Shown here: positions 24,195-31,138 of the stretch, piece by piece
Layout: each line of letters opens with the position of its first letter
How positions within the stretch are numbered: the stretch's first letter is position 1
Source of the DNA: a virus
Direction: 5' to 3' (one strand)
IMG/VR virus record: IMGVR_UViG_3300034072_001539
Coordinates: 1-35,130 of that record
Length of the DNA: 35,130 bases
Notes under the pieces: model-generated
The model's database searches: none
Told to the model about the DNA's origin: nothing
What the model saw: only the letters and a program-made list of their open reading frames with translations
Translations under genes and position numbers: made by a program

Positions 24195-24871
24195 GCCGCG
24201 GCCCGATCACCATCGACCTCGCTCGCGCTGCGGCGCAGCGGCTGTGCTCGCTCGCAGGTGTGACTCTGCTCGCACCTGACCACGCGCTGCGGGATGTGAT
24301 CGTCTCCGGTGTCGCGGCTGCGTCGCGCCTCGGCGGAGGGTCGTGGTCGCGCGACGAGATCGCCGAGCGGGTGAGCGTCACCCTGCCCGGTGCGGGACCG
24401 GCGCTGACGCTCCTGCGGCTCGTGCCTGTCGCGGGCGGCTTGCTCGCCGCGGCGGGAGAGGCTGCGGGCCTCGGGCGCGACGCGGTGATCTCAATCGCCT
24501 CCGAGACGTGGGATGCCCCGGTGGGCCTCCTGGCTACAGTGCAGCACGAGCTCGCGCACGCCGGGCAGATCAGACGCGGTGGGGTGCCGTCGTGCCTCGC
24601 CTACCTCGTGTCGCGTGAGGCCAGGGCGGCGGCGGAGGCACCGTGCTACGGCGCGTCGATGGCCGTCCTCGTGCGCCTCGGCGGGTGGTCGTCGGCGGCG
24701 GCGGCGGAGTCGGCGATGAGGTCGCTCGCGGGGTACGGCCTTGACGCCGCCGCGCTGCGGCTTGCGGCGGGTATCGTGGCGTCGACGAGGGCGACGCTCG
24801 ACGAGGGCGAGGATCTCGGCGGTGTGGTGGCCGAGGTCGTGGCCGCGCTAGAGGCGGAGGGCTGGCAGTGA
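24191..24871 (+). CDS. Putative zinc metallopeptidase (HExxH) in the lysis cassette
   Basis: A 226-residue protein with a clear HELAH motif (H119, E120, H123), preceded by a hydrophobic stretch LLATVQ as in zincin helices. A likely third ligand is in REARAAAEAPCYG (E149). The rest is Ala/Leu-rich with no signal peptide recognised. It overlaps the preceding gene by ATGA and the amidase by GTGA. Such proteins could cleave peptides in peptidoglycan or process a virion protein. No substrate can be deduced. The HExxH and its context are seen; peptidase activity is inferred. Confidence 0.6.
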   Translation: MSRGPITIDLARAAAQRLCSLAGVTLLAPDHALRDVIVSGVAAASRLGGGSWSRDEIAERVSVTLPGAGPALTLLRLVPVAGGLLAAAGEAAGLGRDAVISIASETWDAPVGLLATVQHELAHAGQIRRGGVPSCLAYLVSREARAAAEAPCYGASMAVLVRLGGWSSAAAAESAMRSLAGYGLDAAALRLAAGIVASTRATLDEGEDLGGVVAEVVAALEAEGWQ

Positions 24872-25509
24872 GCTTGATCCTCGACGGGGTGCTCGTCACC
24901 CTCCCTGGCGTCGAGACGCGGTGCTACGCCGACGACAGAGCGATCCCGCGCGCAGTGGACGGGCGGCGCCGTCTGCGTCGTGACGTCGCGGGTGTCGTGC
25001 TGCACACCGTGACTGGCCACCCGCACCAGCCGCAGGTGCTGCCCGGCTCGCTGCCCTCCGACCGCGCTGAGGTGCTTGCCCGCTATCAGGCGCGCAGCGA
25101 GCGACAGGTGAGCTGGCATCTCACGGTAGACACCGACGCGACCGTGGTGCAGTCGGCTGACGTGGCGCTGTGGACGTGCTGGCACGCGGGCGGAGTCAAT
25201 CCCTGGACAGTCGGGATCGAGCTGTGCCAGGGCCCCGGTGGCGCACTGTACGAGGCGCAGCTCACGGCGCTCGTGCGCGTCGTGGACTGGCTGTGCGCGT
25301 CGCTCGATATCCCTCGACGGTATCCGATGCGGGCTGCGACCGGTCGGCCGCACGGCGGGCTGATCCCGCGGCTGCAGGGTGCTGCTGCGCCGTGGAGCGG
25401 CGTTTTCGGGCATCGCAATCAAACCTCCGACCGGGGTCACGGCGACCCCGGTGACGCGCCTTTCGACGCCTTGGCTGCGGCGGGGTACGTGGGCGTGGCC
25501 TTCCCGTGA
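24868..25509 (+). CDS. N-acetylmuramoyl-L-alanine amidase (endolysin)
   Basis: A 213-residue Amidase_2 (T7-lysozyme-like) enzyme. The motifs are VVLHTVTG (H46, zinc ligand), SWHLTVDTDATVVQ (H84, substrate pocket), CWHAGGVNPWTVGIELC, and GHRNQTSDRGHGDPG (H182 and D193 as the other ligands). It cleaves the bond between muramic acid and the peptide stem to lyse the host. The start is GTG in GTGA overlap with the metallopeptidase stop. It has no binding domain of its own; a separate 59-residue peptidoglycan-binding-like protein follows in the next frame. Confidence 0.87.
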   Translation: MSLILDGVLVTLPGVETRCYADDRAIPRAVDGRRRLRRDVAGVVLHTVTGHPHQPQVLPGSLPSDRAEVLARYQARSERQVSWHLTVDTDATVVQSADVALWTCWHAGGVNPWTVGIELCQGPGGALYEAQLTALVRVVDWLCASLDIPRRYPMRAATGRPHGGLIPRLQGAAAPWSGVFGHRNQTSDRGHGDPGDAPFDALAAAGYVGVAFP

Positions 25510-25685
25510 CACCCGACCTCATCGCGTGGGCGCAGTATCGCCTCGGCGTCGATCCTACGGGCGAGTGGGACGAGGTGACGCGCGCAGAGTGTCGTGCTGT
25601 GCAGCGTGGGGCAGGACTGCCTGAGACGGGTGAGCTAGACGACGCCACGCTGCGGGCGCTCGCGCCGGATACTTGCGAGCCCTAG
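25506..25685 (+). CDS. Small peptidoglycan-binding-domain protein
   Basis: A 59-residue protein starting at GTG 25506 inside the amidase stop (GTGA). The sequence AWAQYRLGVDPTGEWDEVT then AVQRGAGLPETGELDDATL then RAL follows the PG_binding_1 repeat, where a QxxLGl...G.fd..T..AvkaFQ...GL...G.id..T pattern is usual. It would attach to peptidoglycan and may partner the amidase, which lacks this domain. A fusion by ribosomal slippage looks unlikely because there is no good heptamer. Translational coupling is the simpler route. Confidence 0.72.
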   Translation: MTPDLIAWAQYRLGVDPTGEWDEVTRAECRAVQRGAGLPETGELDDATLRALAPDTCEP

Positions 25686-25694
25686 CAGGCCGCG

Positions 25695-26045
25695 CTACTC
25701 TCGCGGGGTCTGGACGTCTCCTCCGTCAGTCTCCCCGCCGCCGCCTCCGAGCTCACGCCCGGGGGCGGTTGCGGTTTGGGGATAGTCGCAGACGTAGCAG
25801 GGCCCGACCGTCTGACAGCCGGGGATGCGGCGGCGCACGGGCCCTGTCTCGATAGCGGCGCATTGCTCGGAGATCAGGCCGCGCAGCCGCAGCACCTCAG
25901 CGGCGAGGGCTGGAGCGGCGGCGCAGAGATCGCAGTAGGCCGCAGCAGCCCGAGCGTCGCCCGTCAGTACGCCCCCGGTAATCCGCACCTCTCCGCGCTG
26001 TAGGTCGGACAGCAGGCGCCGCAGCGTGTCGTCGTCGAGGCTCAC
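25695..26045 (-). CDS. Protein of unknown function, last gene of the minus-strand operon
   Basis: A 116-residue protein. The GTG at 26045 overlaps the upstream stop (GTGA); the longer frame upstream is a readthrough of that gene. It has a helical start (SLDDDTLRRLLSDLQRGEVR), an Ala-rich middle, and cysteines in YCDLC and GPCYVCDYP that may bind metal. The C-terminus is low-complexity Gly/Thr. I recognise no family. Its stop lies 9 nt from the end of the convergent lysis operon, with no visible terminator between them. Confidence 0.6.
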   Translation of the reverse strand: MSLDDDTLRRLLSDLQRGEVRITGGVLTGDARAAAAYCDLCAAAPALAAEVLRLRGLISEQCAAIETGPVRRRIPGCQTVGPCYVCDYPQTATAPGRELGGGGGETDGGDVQTPRE

Positions 26046-26347
26046 GCCTCTACCACCCGAAAGCGCACCCAGGCGTCGCACGAGTCACCCGCGGCGATCT
26101 TGACATAGCCCTCATCGTAGATGCTCTCCAGCGTGCGGGCCTCGTCCTCAAGCGCGTCGAGCAAGGCCTCGTGCGCCTCGGCGCTATCGGGGCCGGCCCA
26201 CAGCGGGTCGCAGGCTACCTCCGCGGGCACCTCCGCGTCCTCGCCGTGGTGGCTGCGATACAGCCGGGCAAAGCGCGTGAGCCCGAGGGCGGTGGCAGTC
26301 TCGGGCAGGGACTCGGGCGACTCGTGACAAATGCTGATGGTGATCAT
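26042..26347 (-). CDS. Acidic small protein of unknown function
   Basis: A 101-residue acidic protein (AEAHEALLDALEDEARTLES, IYDEGYVKIAAGDSCDAWVR). It is preceded by a conserved hairpin leader ending in a GAGGAGA Shine-Dalgarno. It overlaps the following gene by GTGA. No motif identifies it. It may be a small early protein that interferes with host functions, as many acidic phage proteins do, but that is a guess. Confidence 0.65.
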   Translation of the reverse strand: MITISICHESPESLPETATALGLTRFARLYRSHHGEDAEVPAEVACDPLWAGPDSAEAHEALLDALEDEARTLESIYDEGYVKIAAGDSCDAWVRFRVVEA

Positions 26348-26372
26348 GGTCGTATCTCCTCTCGGCGGTATC

Positions 26373-26412
26373 CAGCGCCGACCACAGCCCCCCGCAGGGG
26401 GCTGGCCGTCGA
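26373..26412 (-). repeat. Leader hairpin repeat, copy B
   Basis: On the minus strand a GC-rich hairpin (CAGCCCCC-TGC-GGGGGGCTG, one extra G) sits inside an outer CGAC/GTCG pair. It is followed by GGCGCTGGA and then a GAGAGGAGA Shine-Dalgarno before the gene at 26347. It has no U tract, so it is not an ordinary terminator. Two further copies occur at 26639 and 29356. Confidence 0.75.
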
Positions 26413-26414
26413 TG

Positions 26415-26618
26415 CTAGGCCCAGAGCCTCAGGCCGGTGTCCACGTGGTCGCATTCGTCGGGGTCGCCCGAGAGCACCGCCGCGGACTCAAGCCCGTAGG
26501 CCCGGAGCGCCTCGCGGGCGTCCGTCACGTCCTGGTCGGTGTCGAGGGTGTACGTCTCGACGTCCCCCGTGGCGCGGCCGTCAACATCGAAAATCTGCAG
26601 TGCGATGAAGTGTGACAT
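26415..26618 (-). CDS. Small acidic protein of unknown function
   Basis: A 67-residue protein beginning MSHFIALQIFDVDGRATGDV with ATG 26618, nine bases after a GAGGAGA Shine-Dalgarno in the hairpin leader. The longer in-frame extension to 26651 would run through the hairpin and is not used. The protein is acidic (DTDQDVTDAREALRAYG, SGDPDECDHVDTG). No family is recognised. Confidence 0.65.
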   Translation of the reverse strand: MSHFIALQIFDVDGRATGDVETYTLDTDQDVTDAREALRAYGLESAAVLSGDPDECDHVDTGLRLWA

Positions 26619-26638
26619 GGTCTCTCCTCTCGGCATTC

Positions 26639-26677
26639 CAGCGCCGACCACAGCCCCCGCAGGGGGCTGGCCGTCGA
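26639..26677 (-). repeat. Leader hairpin repeat, copy A
   Basis: This is the same element as at 26373: minus-strand stem CAGCCCCC-TGC-GGGGGCTG with flanking CGAC/GTCG, followed by GGCGCTGGA and GAGAGGAGA. It lies between the ParB-like gene stop (26691) and the next gene start (26618). The 37 bases shared with copy B show duplication of a leader module. Confidence 0.78.
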
Positions 26678-26690
26678 GGCTGGCAGCGGG

Positions 26691-27089
26691 TCAGACACAA
26701 TCCTCTGCGGCGATCTCGGCGAGCGCCTCCGCCTCAGGGCACCCGCTGTCGTGCAAGATCGTGTCAAGGGCTGCAAGGTCGCCACGCCCGCGCAAGGCCT
26801 CGTCAAGGGCCTCGTACAGTGCCAGCTCGTCGGAGTCGTCGCCGTCGAAGCCCGAGAGCACCACCACGGGGATGGTGTCGAGCCCCGCCGCGCAAGCCGC
26901 CGCAATGCGGTGCGAGCCCGTGAGAGGCCGAGGCACGTCGCCCTCGGCGCAGAAGGCGAGGACGGGTCGCCCCTGCCAACCGCCCGCGCGCATCGACGCG
27001 GCAAGGGCCTCGTAGTGCGCCGCGTTCCGCACCGCGTGGGGCGGGCGCAGGGTGGCGGGGTCGATGTGCAGCGTGTCGGTGGTCAGCAT
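26691..27089 (-). CDS. ParB/Srx-like small protein
   Basis: A 132-residue protein with ATG 27089 chosen because an AGGAGA Shine-Dalgarno lies 9 bases upstream and the promoter is about 45 bases away. LHIDPATLRPPHAVRNAAHY, then PVLAFCAEGDVPRPLTGSHR (GSHR in the place of the ParB GHRR motif) and IPVVVLSGFDG show a compact ParB/Srx-type nucleotide-binding domain without the DNA-binding half. It could be a nuclease or a regulator. It is the first gene of a promoter controlled by the TTGACAC operator, so it is probably an early gene. Confidence 0.65.
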   Translation of the reverse strand: MLTTDTLHIDPATLRPPHAVRNAAHYEALAASMRAGGWQGRPVLAFCAEGDVPRPLTGSHRIAAACAAGLDTIPVVVLSGFDGDDSDELALYEALDEALRGRGDLAALDTILHDSGCPEAEALAEIAAEDCV

Positions 27090-27132
27090 GTCGTCGTCTC
27101 CTATCGGGGCGCTCCGTGCCTCCGATGGGTAG

Positions 27133-27175
27133 ACTATAGGTACCGCTTGCCACCGTGTCAAGCTTTTCTTGACAC
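27133..27175 (-). promoter_or_regulatory. Promoter with inverted-repeat operator
   Basis: On the minus strand TTGACA (27161-27156), a 17-nt spacer and TATAGT (27138-27133) make a near-consensus sigma70-type promoter for the ParB-like gene. A perfect inverted repeat GTGTCAAG-N5-CTTGACAC (27155-27175) overlaps the -35. The half-site CTTGACAC is shared with the divergent promoters at 31110-31196. This is the strongest promoter match in the window. Confidence 0.85.
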
Positions 27176-27206
27176 TTTCTTGCGAGGGGCTTGTTTTTGA
27201 GGCGTT

Positions 27207-27602
27207 TTACGACGCGCCGCCCACGGCGAGGGCGAGCCTCAGGACGGTGCGGGCGTACGAGTCCACCTGGCACCGCCCCGTGTGGTAGTACCCCGCGGCC
27301 CTGGCCCACCGTGCGGCCGTCGTGCGCCCTCCGCAGCGTGCCAGGCCGTGCACGAGCGACCGCGCGGCGGCGCGGGGCTGGGCCTCGATGCCGCCGCCGT
27401 GCACGATGGCTCCGCACCACGCGACAGTGCGCCGAGGGTCAGCCCCGGACTCGACGGCACAGACTGCGGCGACAAGCTGTGGCGGAGCGCCCACGTCGTA
27501 CGCCGCGCGGGCGAGCCGCTCGCCGACGCTGTGCGGCACGACAGCGGGGTGCGTCCACCCCGCGGACAAGGCAAGGGCGAGGGCCTGCGCGAGGGTCGTC
27601 AC
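27207..27602 (-). CDS. Lytic-transglycosylase-like protein
   Basis: A 131-residue protein. LVAAVCAVESGADPRRT (Glu at about residue 51 would be the catalytic acid), then GYYHTGRCQVDSYARTVL, matches the order of SLT/lysozyme-like motifs: an ESG-type start and a YxxGxC...Y end. It would cut peptidoglycan glycan strands. Its place in an early minus-strand operon rather than the lysis cassette is unusual. No signal peptide is visible. It starts with GTG overlapping the upstream stop. A structural or non-enzymatic lysozyme-like protein cannot be excluded. Confidence 0.45.
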   Translation of the reverse strand: MTTLAQALALALSAGWTHPAVVPHSVGERLARAAYDVGAPPQLVAAVCAVESGADPRRTVAWCGAIVHGGGIEAQPRAAARSLVHGLARCGGRTTAARWARAAGYYHTGRCQVDSYARTVLRLALAVGGAS

Positions 27603-27850
27603 AGGCCACCGAAGAGCGCGAAAAGCGCCTCGTCGGCCTCAGACTCGCGGTCGATGGCCGCGGCCATCTCGTCGGCGTCGGCGTCGATCATCTCGCGCCG
27701 GGCGTCGACCAGCTCGCGCGCCGCGCGCTCGATCGCTGAGAGGTGCCGCACCTGCGCCTCCAGCGCCCGCACGCGGGCGATAAGGTGCGCCGGTGCGCCC
27801 GCGGCCGCGAGGTCGTCAGAGACAGACGCCACCACGCGGAGCGTGCTCAC
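27599..27850 (-). CDS. Small coiled-coil protein
   Basis: An 83-residue protein with GTG at 27850 that overlaps the upstream stop (GTGA). It is almost wholly helical, with heptad-like hydrophobics ([40 protein letters not shown]). It probably forms a coiled-coil dimer. It ends in ALFGGL, in GGTGGCCTGTGA, a variant of the repeated gene-end junction. Function unknown. Confidence 0.65.
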   Translation of the reverse strand: MSTLRVVASVSDDLAAAGAPAHLIARVRALEAQVRHLSAIERAARELVDARREMIDADADEMAAAIDRESEADEALFALFGGL

Positions 27851-27858
27851 AGCGCACC
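27847..27858 (-). repeat. 12-bp gene-end/start junction repeat, copy 4 (opposite strand)
   Basis: Identical GGTGCGCTGTGA on the minus strand, at the end of the sigma-like gene and the start of the coiled-coil gene. Confidence 0.65.
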
Positions 27859-28725
27859 CCCACGCGCTGCGGCTTTGCGGCGCTGCAGACGGGCCACAAG
27901 GTCGAGGCCCTCGGCGGCGGCCCATTTGGTGGCCAGGGACGCCGTGATGCCGTGGCGACGCGCGATCTCGCCCACAGACGGGGTGTCCGCGGCGCGTATC
28001 TCGGCGAGCACCGCAGCGCGCGCAGCGCTCGCAGGAGGGAGCCCGAGGGCCTTGCGGTACCCGCGACCCGTGAGCTGTCGCTCGGGCTCCTCCCCTAGCA
28101 GCGCGAGGGCTTCGAGCCGGGCCTCCGTCCACGATACGAGCACCCCTTTGGGCGAGCGCCACGGCGACCGCGGACGGCCTGAGGCGCGGCGCCATCCGGC
28201 GAGTCCGAGGGCCTGCTCCAGCCTCACGACATCAGGCTCGGGCTCGGGCTCCGCCACGGGCTCCGGCTCGCGGCCGTCGACGCCAAGGCGCACGGCCTCT
28301 GTGTGTGCGGCGGCCAGGGCGTGCAGCTCAAGCTGGCGCACACGCTCGCGGGTGAGGTGCATGAGTTCGGCAATCTCTTCGAGCGTCTCGCCGTCGCGGT
28401 CGGCGACGCGCAGCGCACACGTCTCGCGTAACTCCCAGACCTCGCGGCCCGGGAAATTGAGCTTTATCGAGCCCGTGCGCTCGTCGACGTCGAGGTACAG
28501 GTGGTGTTTGCACGACACCCACGGGCACGGCAGCACGTCGTGCTCGCAGTCGCCGCGCGTCCGCGGGCGGTCGGCGTGCTGTCCGACGTCGGGATACTGC
28601 AGGCGCCCGGCTTCGAGCGACTCGCGCGACACGCGGCGCGGATTGATCGTGGTGCGCTTGCCGCGGGCGAGCGAGCGTGTGAGTGCCTCAACGGGCACGT
28701 CAGGGGTCAGACCTCCGTCAGCCAC
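27847..28725 (-). CDS. Sigma-70-like DNA-binding regulator
   Basis: A 292-residue protein with GTG 28725 (overlapping the previous stop by 8 nt). Residues 60-80 carry cysteines in [14 protein letters not shown]. Residues about 86-137 read [20 protein letters not shown], then [20 protein letters not shown] and QLELHAL. This is a sigma region-4-like helix-turn-helix in a family I know from Myxococcota genomes, usually 100-130 residues long. Here it is extended by an Arg/Pro-rich linker and a second C-terminal helix-turn-helix ([20 protein letters not shown]). It could act as a transcription activator or sigma-like factor for phage genes. The family and length comparison are from memory. Confidence 0.7.
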   Translation of the reverse strand: MADGGLTPDVPVEALTRSLARGKRTTINPRRVSRESLEAGRLQYPDVGQHADRPRTRGDCEHDVLPCPWVSCKHHLYLDVDERTGSIKLNFPGREVWELRETCALRVADRDGETLEEIAELMHLTRERVRQLELHALAAAHTEAVRLGVDGREPEPVAEPEPEPDVVRLEQALGLAGWRRASGRPRSPWRSPKGVLVSWTEARLEALALLGEEPERQLTGRGYRKALGLPPASAARAAVLAEIRAADTPSVGEIARRHGITASLATKWAAAEGLDLVARLQRRKAAARGGAL

Positions 28726-28912
28726 GGCGCACCCCCGTCCCGGCGCACGCGGAGCACGGACCGGCATCAAGCCCGAGGGCCCTGCCGTCGCACGCGGGGC
28801 ACGCGCCCCACGCGGGCACGGGCGCGAGCGCGGCGCGCATCCTCGCGGCCCACCTGGCGTCGTCGCTCTCGGCCTCGCGGTCGAGGCGAGCGGTGTCGTC
28901 GTAGGCCCTCAC
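28718..28912 (-). CDS. Small DnaJ-type zinc-ribbon protein
   Basis: A 64-residue protein with GTG at 28912 in GTGA overlap with the upstream stop. The C-terminal half carries two CxxC knuckles, [10 protein letters not shown] and PCSACAGTG, in the CxxCxG form of DnaJ zinc modules. The N-terminal half is a charged helix ([20 protein letters not shown]). Phage proteins of this form often act as small adaptors; the target is unknown. Confidence 0.65.
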   Translation of the reverse strand: MRAYDDTARLDREAESDDARWAARMRAALAPVPAWGACPACDGRALGLDAGPCSACAGTGVRRG

Positions 28913-29331
28913 TGCGCCACCTCGGAGAGCACGTCGATAGCGGTGTGCAGGCGCCTTTCGGCGTCCTCCGCGGTCACGTCGTCGCCCTCTGCGGCCTCGA
29001 TCTCCCACAGGCCAGACACGATGCGCCGAGCCTCCTCGATCGCGCCCCGGCGGTACGCCTCCGCCGTCGCTGCGCGCAGCAGGGGCTCGATGCGCCGCAT
29101 CTCTGCCTTGATCTCCGCGAGGCGATCGCGCGAGAGCATGCCGCGCAGGGCCGCGTCGATGTCCGCCGCGCGTCCACTGGCGATCAGCGTCGCCACGTCA
29201 TCCTGCCCGAGCCGCCGCCGCAGGGCGTCGCGCTCAAGCGTCACCGCCCCGAGGCGCTCGGACAGGGTATCTACCTCGTGCCGCAGGGCTTCCACGTCGT
29301 GCACCATCTCTGCGATATCGATCTCGTCCAC
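28909..29331 (-). CDS. Coiled-coil protein of unknown function
   Basis: A 140-residue protein. The start was set at GTG 29331, because GGAGGA lies five to eight bases upstream and because aligning the leader with copies A and B puts 29331 at their ATG position; the longer frame to 29364 would run into the hairpin. The N-terminal 45 residues are a coiled coil ([20 protein letters not shown]), the rest is mixed helical with acidic patches. It overlaps the next gene by GTGA. Confidence 0.6.
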   Translation of the reverse strand: MDEIDIAEMVHDVEALRHEVDTLSERLGAVTLERDALRRRLGQDDVATLIASGRAADIDAALRGMLSRDRLAEIKAEMRRIEPLLRAATAEAYRRGAIEEARRIVSGLWEIEAAEGDDVTAEDAERRLHTAIDVLSEVAQ

Positions 29332-29355
29332 GTCATCCTCCGTCTCGGCGTAGGT

Positions 29356-29390
29356 GCCGACCACAGCCCCGCGCGGGGGCTGGGCGTCGA
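29356..29390 (-). repeat. Leader hairpin repeat, copy C
   Basis: A variant of the 26373/26639 element. On the minus strand the stem is CAGCCCC-CGCGC-GGGGCTG with the same flanking CGAC/GTCG, followed by a GGCACCTACGCC leader and a GGAGGA Shine-Dalgarno. The loop differs while the stem is kept, as expected for a functional RNA structure. Confidence 0.7.
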
Positions 29391-29393
29391 TAC

Positions 29394-30701
29394 CTACGCG
29401 CTGGCCTTCGTCCGCGGACCCTCAGCCGCCCACGCCTCGACCTCCGCCCGCACCGCGTCGCGGTCGGTGCGGTCTGTGATCGTCGGGTCGATGGCCGCGA
29501 GGCGCTCGACAGCCGAGACTAGCAGGCGATCGCGGGCCGGGGGGCGCATGCGACCCGCGTGCTTCCGCACCGCATTCTCGACCTCCTTGCGCGTGCCCTT
29601 GCCGTCGAGGTACTCACGCACGAGCCGTGGCGAGGCGTACCAGGGCTCGTCGGCGTCGTCGCCCCCGGGCTCGCGCGGGAAGGGCGCGTCGCCGATCGCC
29701 TGCACAGCCGCCGCAAAGGCGGTATTGGCGGCCTTGGTTGTGTCCGCCTTGACCGGGCCGAGCAAGCCCGCTGCGCGGCGCGCGACGAGGGCTTTGGCGA
29801 CTCGCCCGTGCGCGTCGTGCAGCGCCTCGACGGCGGCCTTGTGGCCCACGTACCACACCGGGAGGGCCTCGGCGGAGACGTGCGCCGCGGAGTCGAGCAG
29901 GGCGCACAGCTCGCTGCCGTGCGCGCCGAGCACCTGATCTCGCTCGGCCGTCGTAGCCTGCCACCCGAGGCGCTCGACGTGCGTCGCCGCGTACCCTACA
30001 GCGCCGCGCAGCCAGTCCGCGGGGTCGTGACCCTCGGCGCGGAGGTCGCCGGGCAGGGCGCACCATGCGAGGCGCACGGCGACGAGGGTGTCAGCGTCCT
30101 CGATGGCGGCGACGTAGCGCGCCATCGCGCGCGACGACTCCTCGGGCGCATCCTCGACGGGCTCTGCGACGGCCACGGGCTGCGCGGGGGCGGAGGCCTG
30201 CATCTCGTCGGGGTCGTACAAGCCGAGCACTACGTCGGGATACACCTCGCGGGCAAGGTCCGCGGCGCAGCGGTGGCGGAGCATTTGGGCGGGGTAGGAC
30301 TTCCAGTTGCCGCCCTTCGAGGTCAATCCCGCCCTGGCCGCGTCTGCCATCGTCCACGTCTTGCGCGCGGCCTCGGGCTCGCCTTCGCGGCGCGTCTCGA
30401 TCGTGCACGCCTCGGGCGTGGACTCGACCGTGCGCCACGACGCGCACAATCCGCTGCGTCTCACGATCGCCACCATCAAGTCCGCGGAGAGCACCGGCCT
30501 GCCCTGCACGACGTGGATGCCGCGCAACGACTGCATCGGTGCGAGGCCAAGCTCCCTGCCCGTCAGCAAGATTACAGCGGCCTCCTCGGGCCGGCGCAGC
30601 GCCGTAAGGCCCGAGGCTACCGCGATCCTCGCCAGCCGCTCGGCGTCGTCTACGGTGGTGATCTCGATGCCCGTGCGGGCCAGTGTCGTTGTCGTCGTCA
30701 T
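29394..30701 (-). CDS. RecT-family single-strand annealing protein
   Basis: A 435-residue protein starting MTTTTTLARTGIEI at ATG 30701, about eight bases after GGAG. Residues about 60-125 contain ILLTGRELGLAPMQSLRGIH, VQGRPVLSADLMVA and GLCASWRTVESTPEA, the typical core of phage RecT-type annealing proteins, followed by NWKSYPAQMLRHRCAADLAR. The C-terminal half (about 215-435) is a charged helical extension of unknown role. RecT promotes strand annealing in phage recombination and replication. No RecE-type exonuclease is seen next to it; the VRR-NUC protein at 50 is a possible but unproven partner. Confidence 0.8.
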   Translation of the reverse strand: MTTTTTLARTGIEITTVDDAERLARIAVASGLTALRRPEEAAVILLTGRELGLAPMQSLRGIHVVQGRPVLSADLMVAIVRRSGLCASWRTVESTPEACTIETRREGEPEAARKTWTMADAARAGLTSKGGNWKSYPAQMLRHRCAADLAREVYPDVVLGLYDPDEMQASAPAQPVAVAEPVEDAPEESSRAMARYVAAIEDADTLVAVRLAWCALPGDLRAEGHDPADWLRGAVGYAATHVERLGWQATTAERDQVLGAHGSELCALLDSAAHVSAEALPVWYVGHKAAVEALHDAHGRVAKALVARRAAGLLGPVKADTTKAANTAFAAAVQAIGDAPFPREPGGDDADEPWYASPRLVREYLDGKGTRKEVENAVRKHAGRMRPPARDRLLVSAVERLAAIDPTITDRTDRDAVRAEVEAWAAEGPRTKASA

Positions 30702-30787
30702 CGTCTTGTCTCCGTGGGGTCGTGCTCGAGGGCCCCGGTCGCAAGCGGGTCGCGCCCGCCGGCCACCGCGGCCCTCGCCGCGCGGGC

Positions 30788-31063
30788 CTAGCCCTGAGCC
30801 GCCATCAACTTGTAGAGGTCTTCGTCGGCGCGCTCGTCGTAGAGCTCGCAGAGCCAAGCCACCGCGTCGGCGGGCACGTCGCTGCAGTCTACGCAGTGGC
30901 CGTCGACGTCAAGCTCAGGCGCCGCGGTGCCGCAGTAGCGGCACGCGACCGTGCCGTCGCAGTCGGGGCACGCGCCGTGGCGAGTCAGGTCGTCGGAGAG
31001 GACGCCGCAGTGGGCGCAGGGGCGGTGGGTCAGGTCGGCGTGGCTGTAGGGGTCGTGCATCAT
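30788..31063 (-). CDS. Multi-zinc-ribbon small protein
   Basis: A 91-residue protein with four CxxC pairs: CAHC, CPDC, CRYC and CVDC. These imply two to four zinc sites, followed by an acidic helix (AVAWLCELYDERADEDLYKL). ATG 31063 has a GAGGAGA seven bases upstream; the next in-frame ATG (31060) is a possible alternative. It is the first gene of the long early minus-strand operon, downstream of the promoter at 31110-31138. Such proteins often bind nucleic acid or host proteins, and its target is unknown. Confidence 0.7.
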   Translation of the reverse strand: MMHDPYSHADLTHRPCAHCGVLSDDLTRHGACPDCDGTVACRYCGTAAPELDVDGHCVDCSDVPADAVAWLCELYDERADEDLYKLMAAQG

Positions 31064-31109
31064 GGCGGCGTCTCCTCGGAGCGGCGGGTCCAGCGCTGCT
31101 CTCCCCCTC

Positions 31110-31138
31110 TATGTAGCGCCGGTGCGATGCGGTGTCAA
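31110..31138 (-). promoter_or_regulatory. Early leftward promoter
   Basis: On the minus strand TTGACA (31138-31133), 17 nt, then TACATA (31115-31110). The -35 reads TTGACACCGC, identical over ten bases to the oppositely directed -35 at 31168. It would drive the zinc-ribbon gene and the RecT operon, with a leader of about 40 nt containing a GGACCCGCC and GAGGAGA segment similar to the hairpin leaders. Confidence 0.7.

Noticed and set aside
25506-25509. Ribosomal frameshift fusing amidase and peptidoglycan-binding protein
   Set aside because: The overlap region (GCC TTC CCG TGA) contains no X XXY YYZ slippery heptamer; GTGA coupling is sufficient.
26373-26412. Leader hairpin read as a rho-independent terminator
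   Set aside because: There is no U tract after the stem and the structure is followed by a Shine-Dalgarno of the next gene.
27169-27197. Plus-strand promoter from the second half of the 27155-27175 inverted repeat
   Set aside because: TTGACA is present, but no -10-like box lies at 16-18 nt and no plus-strand gene follows.
27743-29353. Long plus-strand open frame (536 codons) opposite the minus-strand early operon
   Set aside because: It is Arg/Ser-rich, lacks domain motifs and lies opposite several well-supported coupled genes; high GC creates such shadow frames.
28501-29937. Long plus-strand frame (478 codons) opposite coiled-coil and RecT genes
   Set aside because: Opposes the RecT gene and repeat leaders; composition is non-coding-like.
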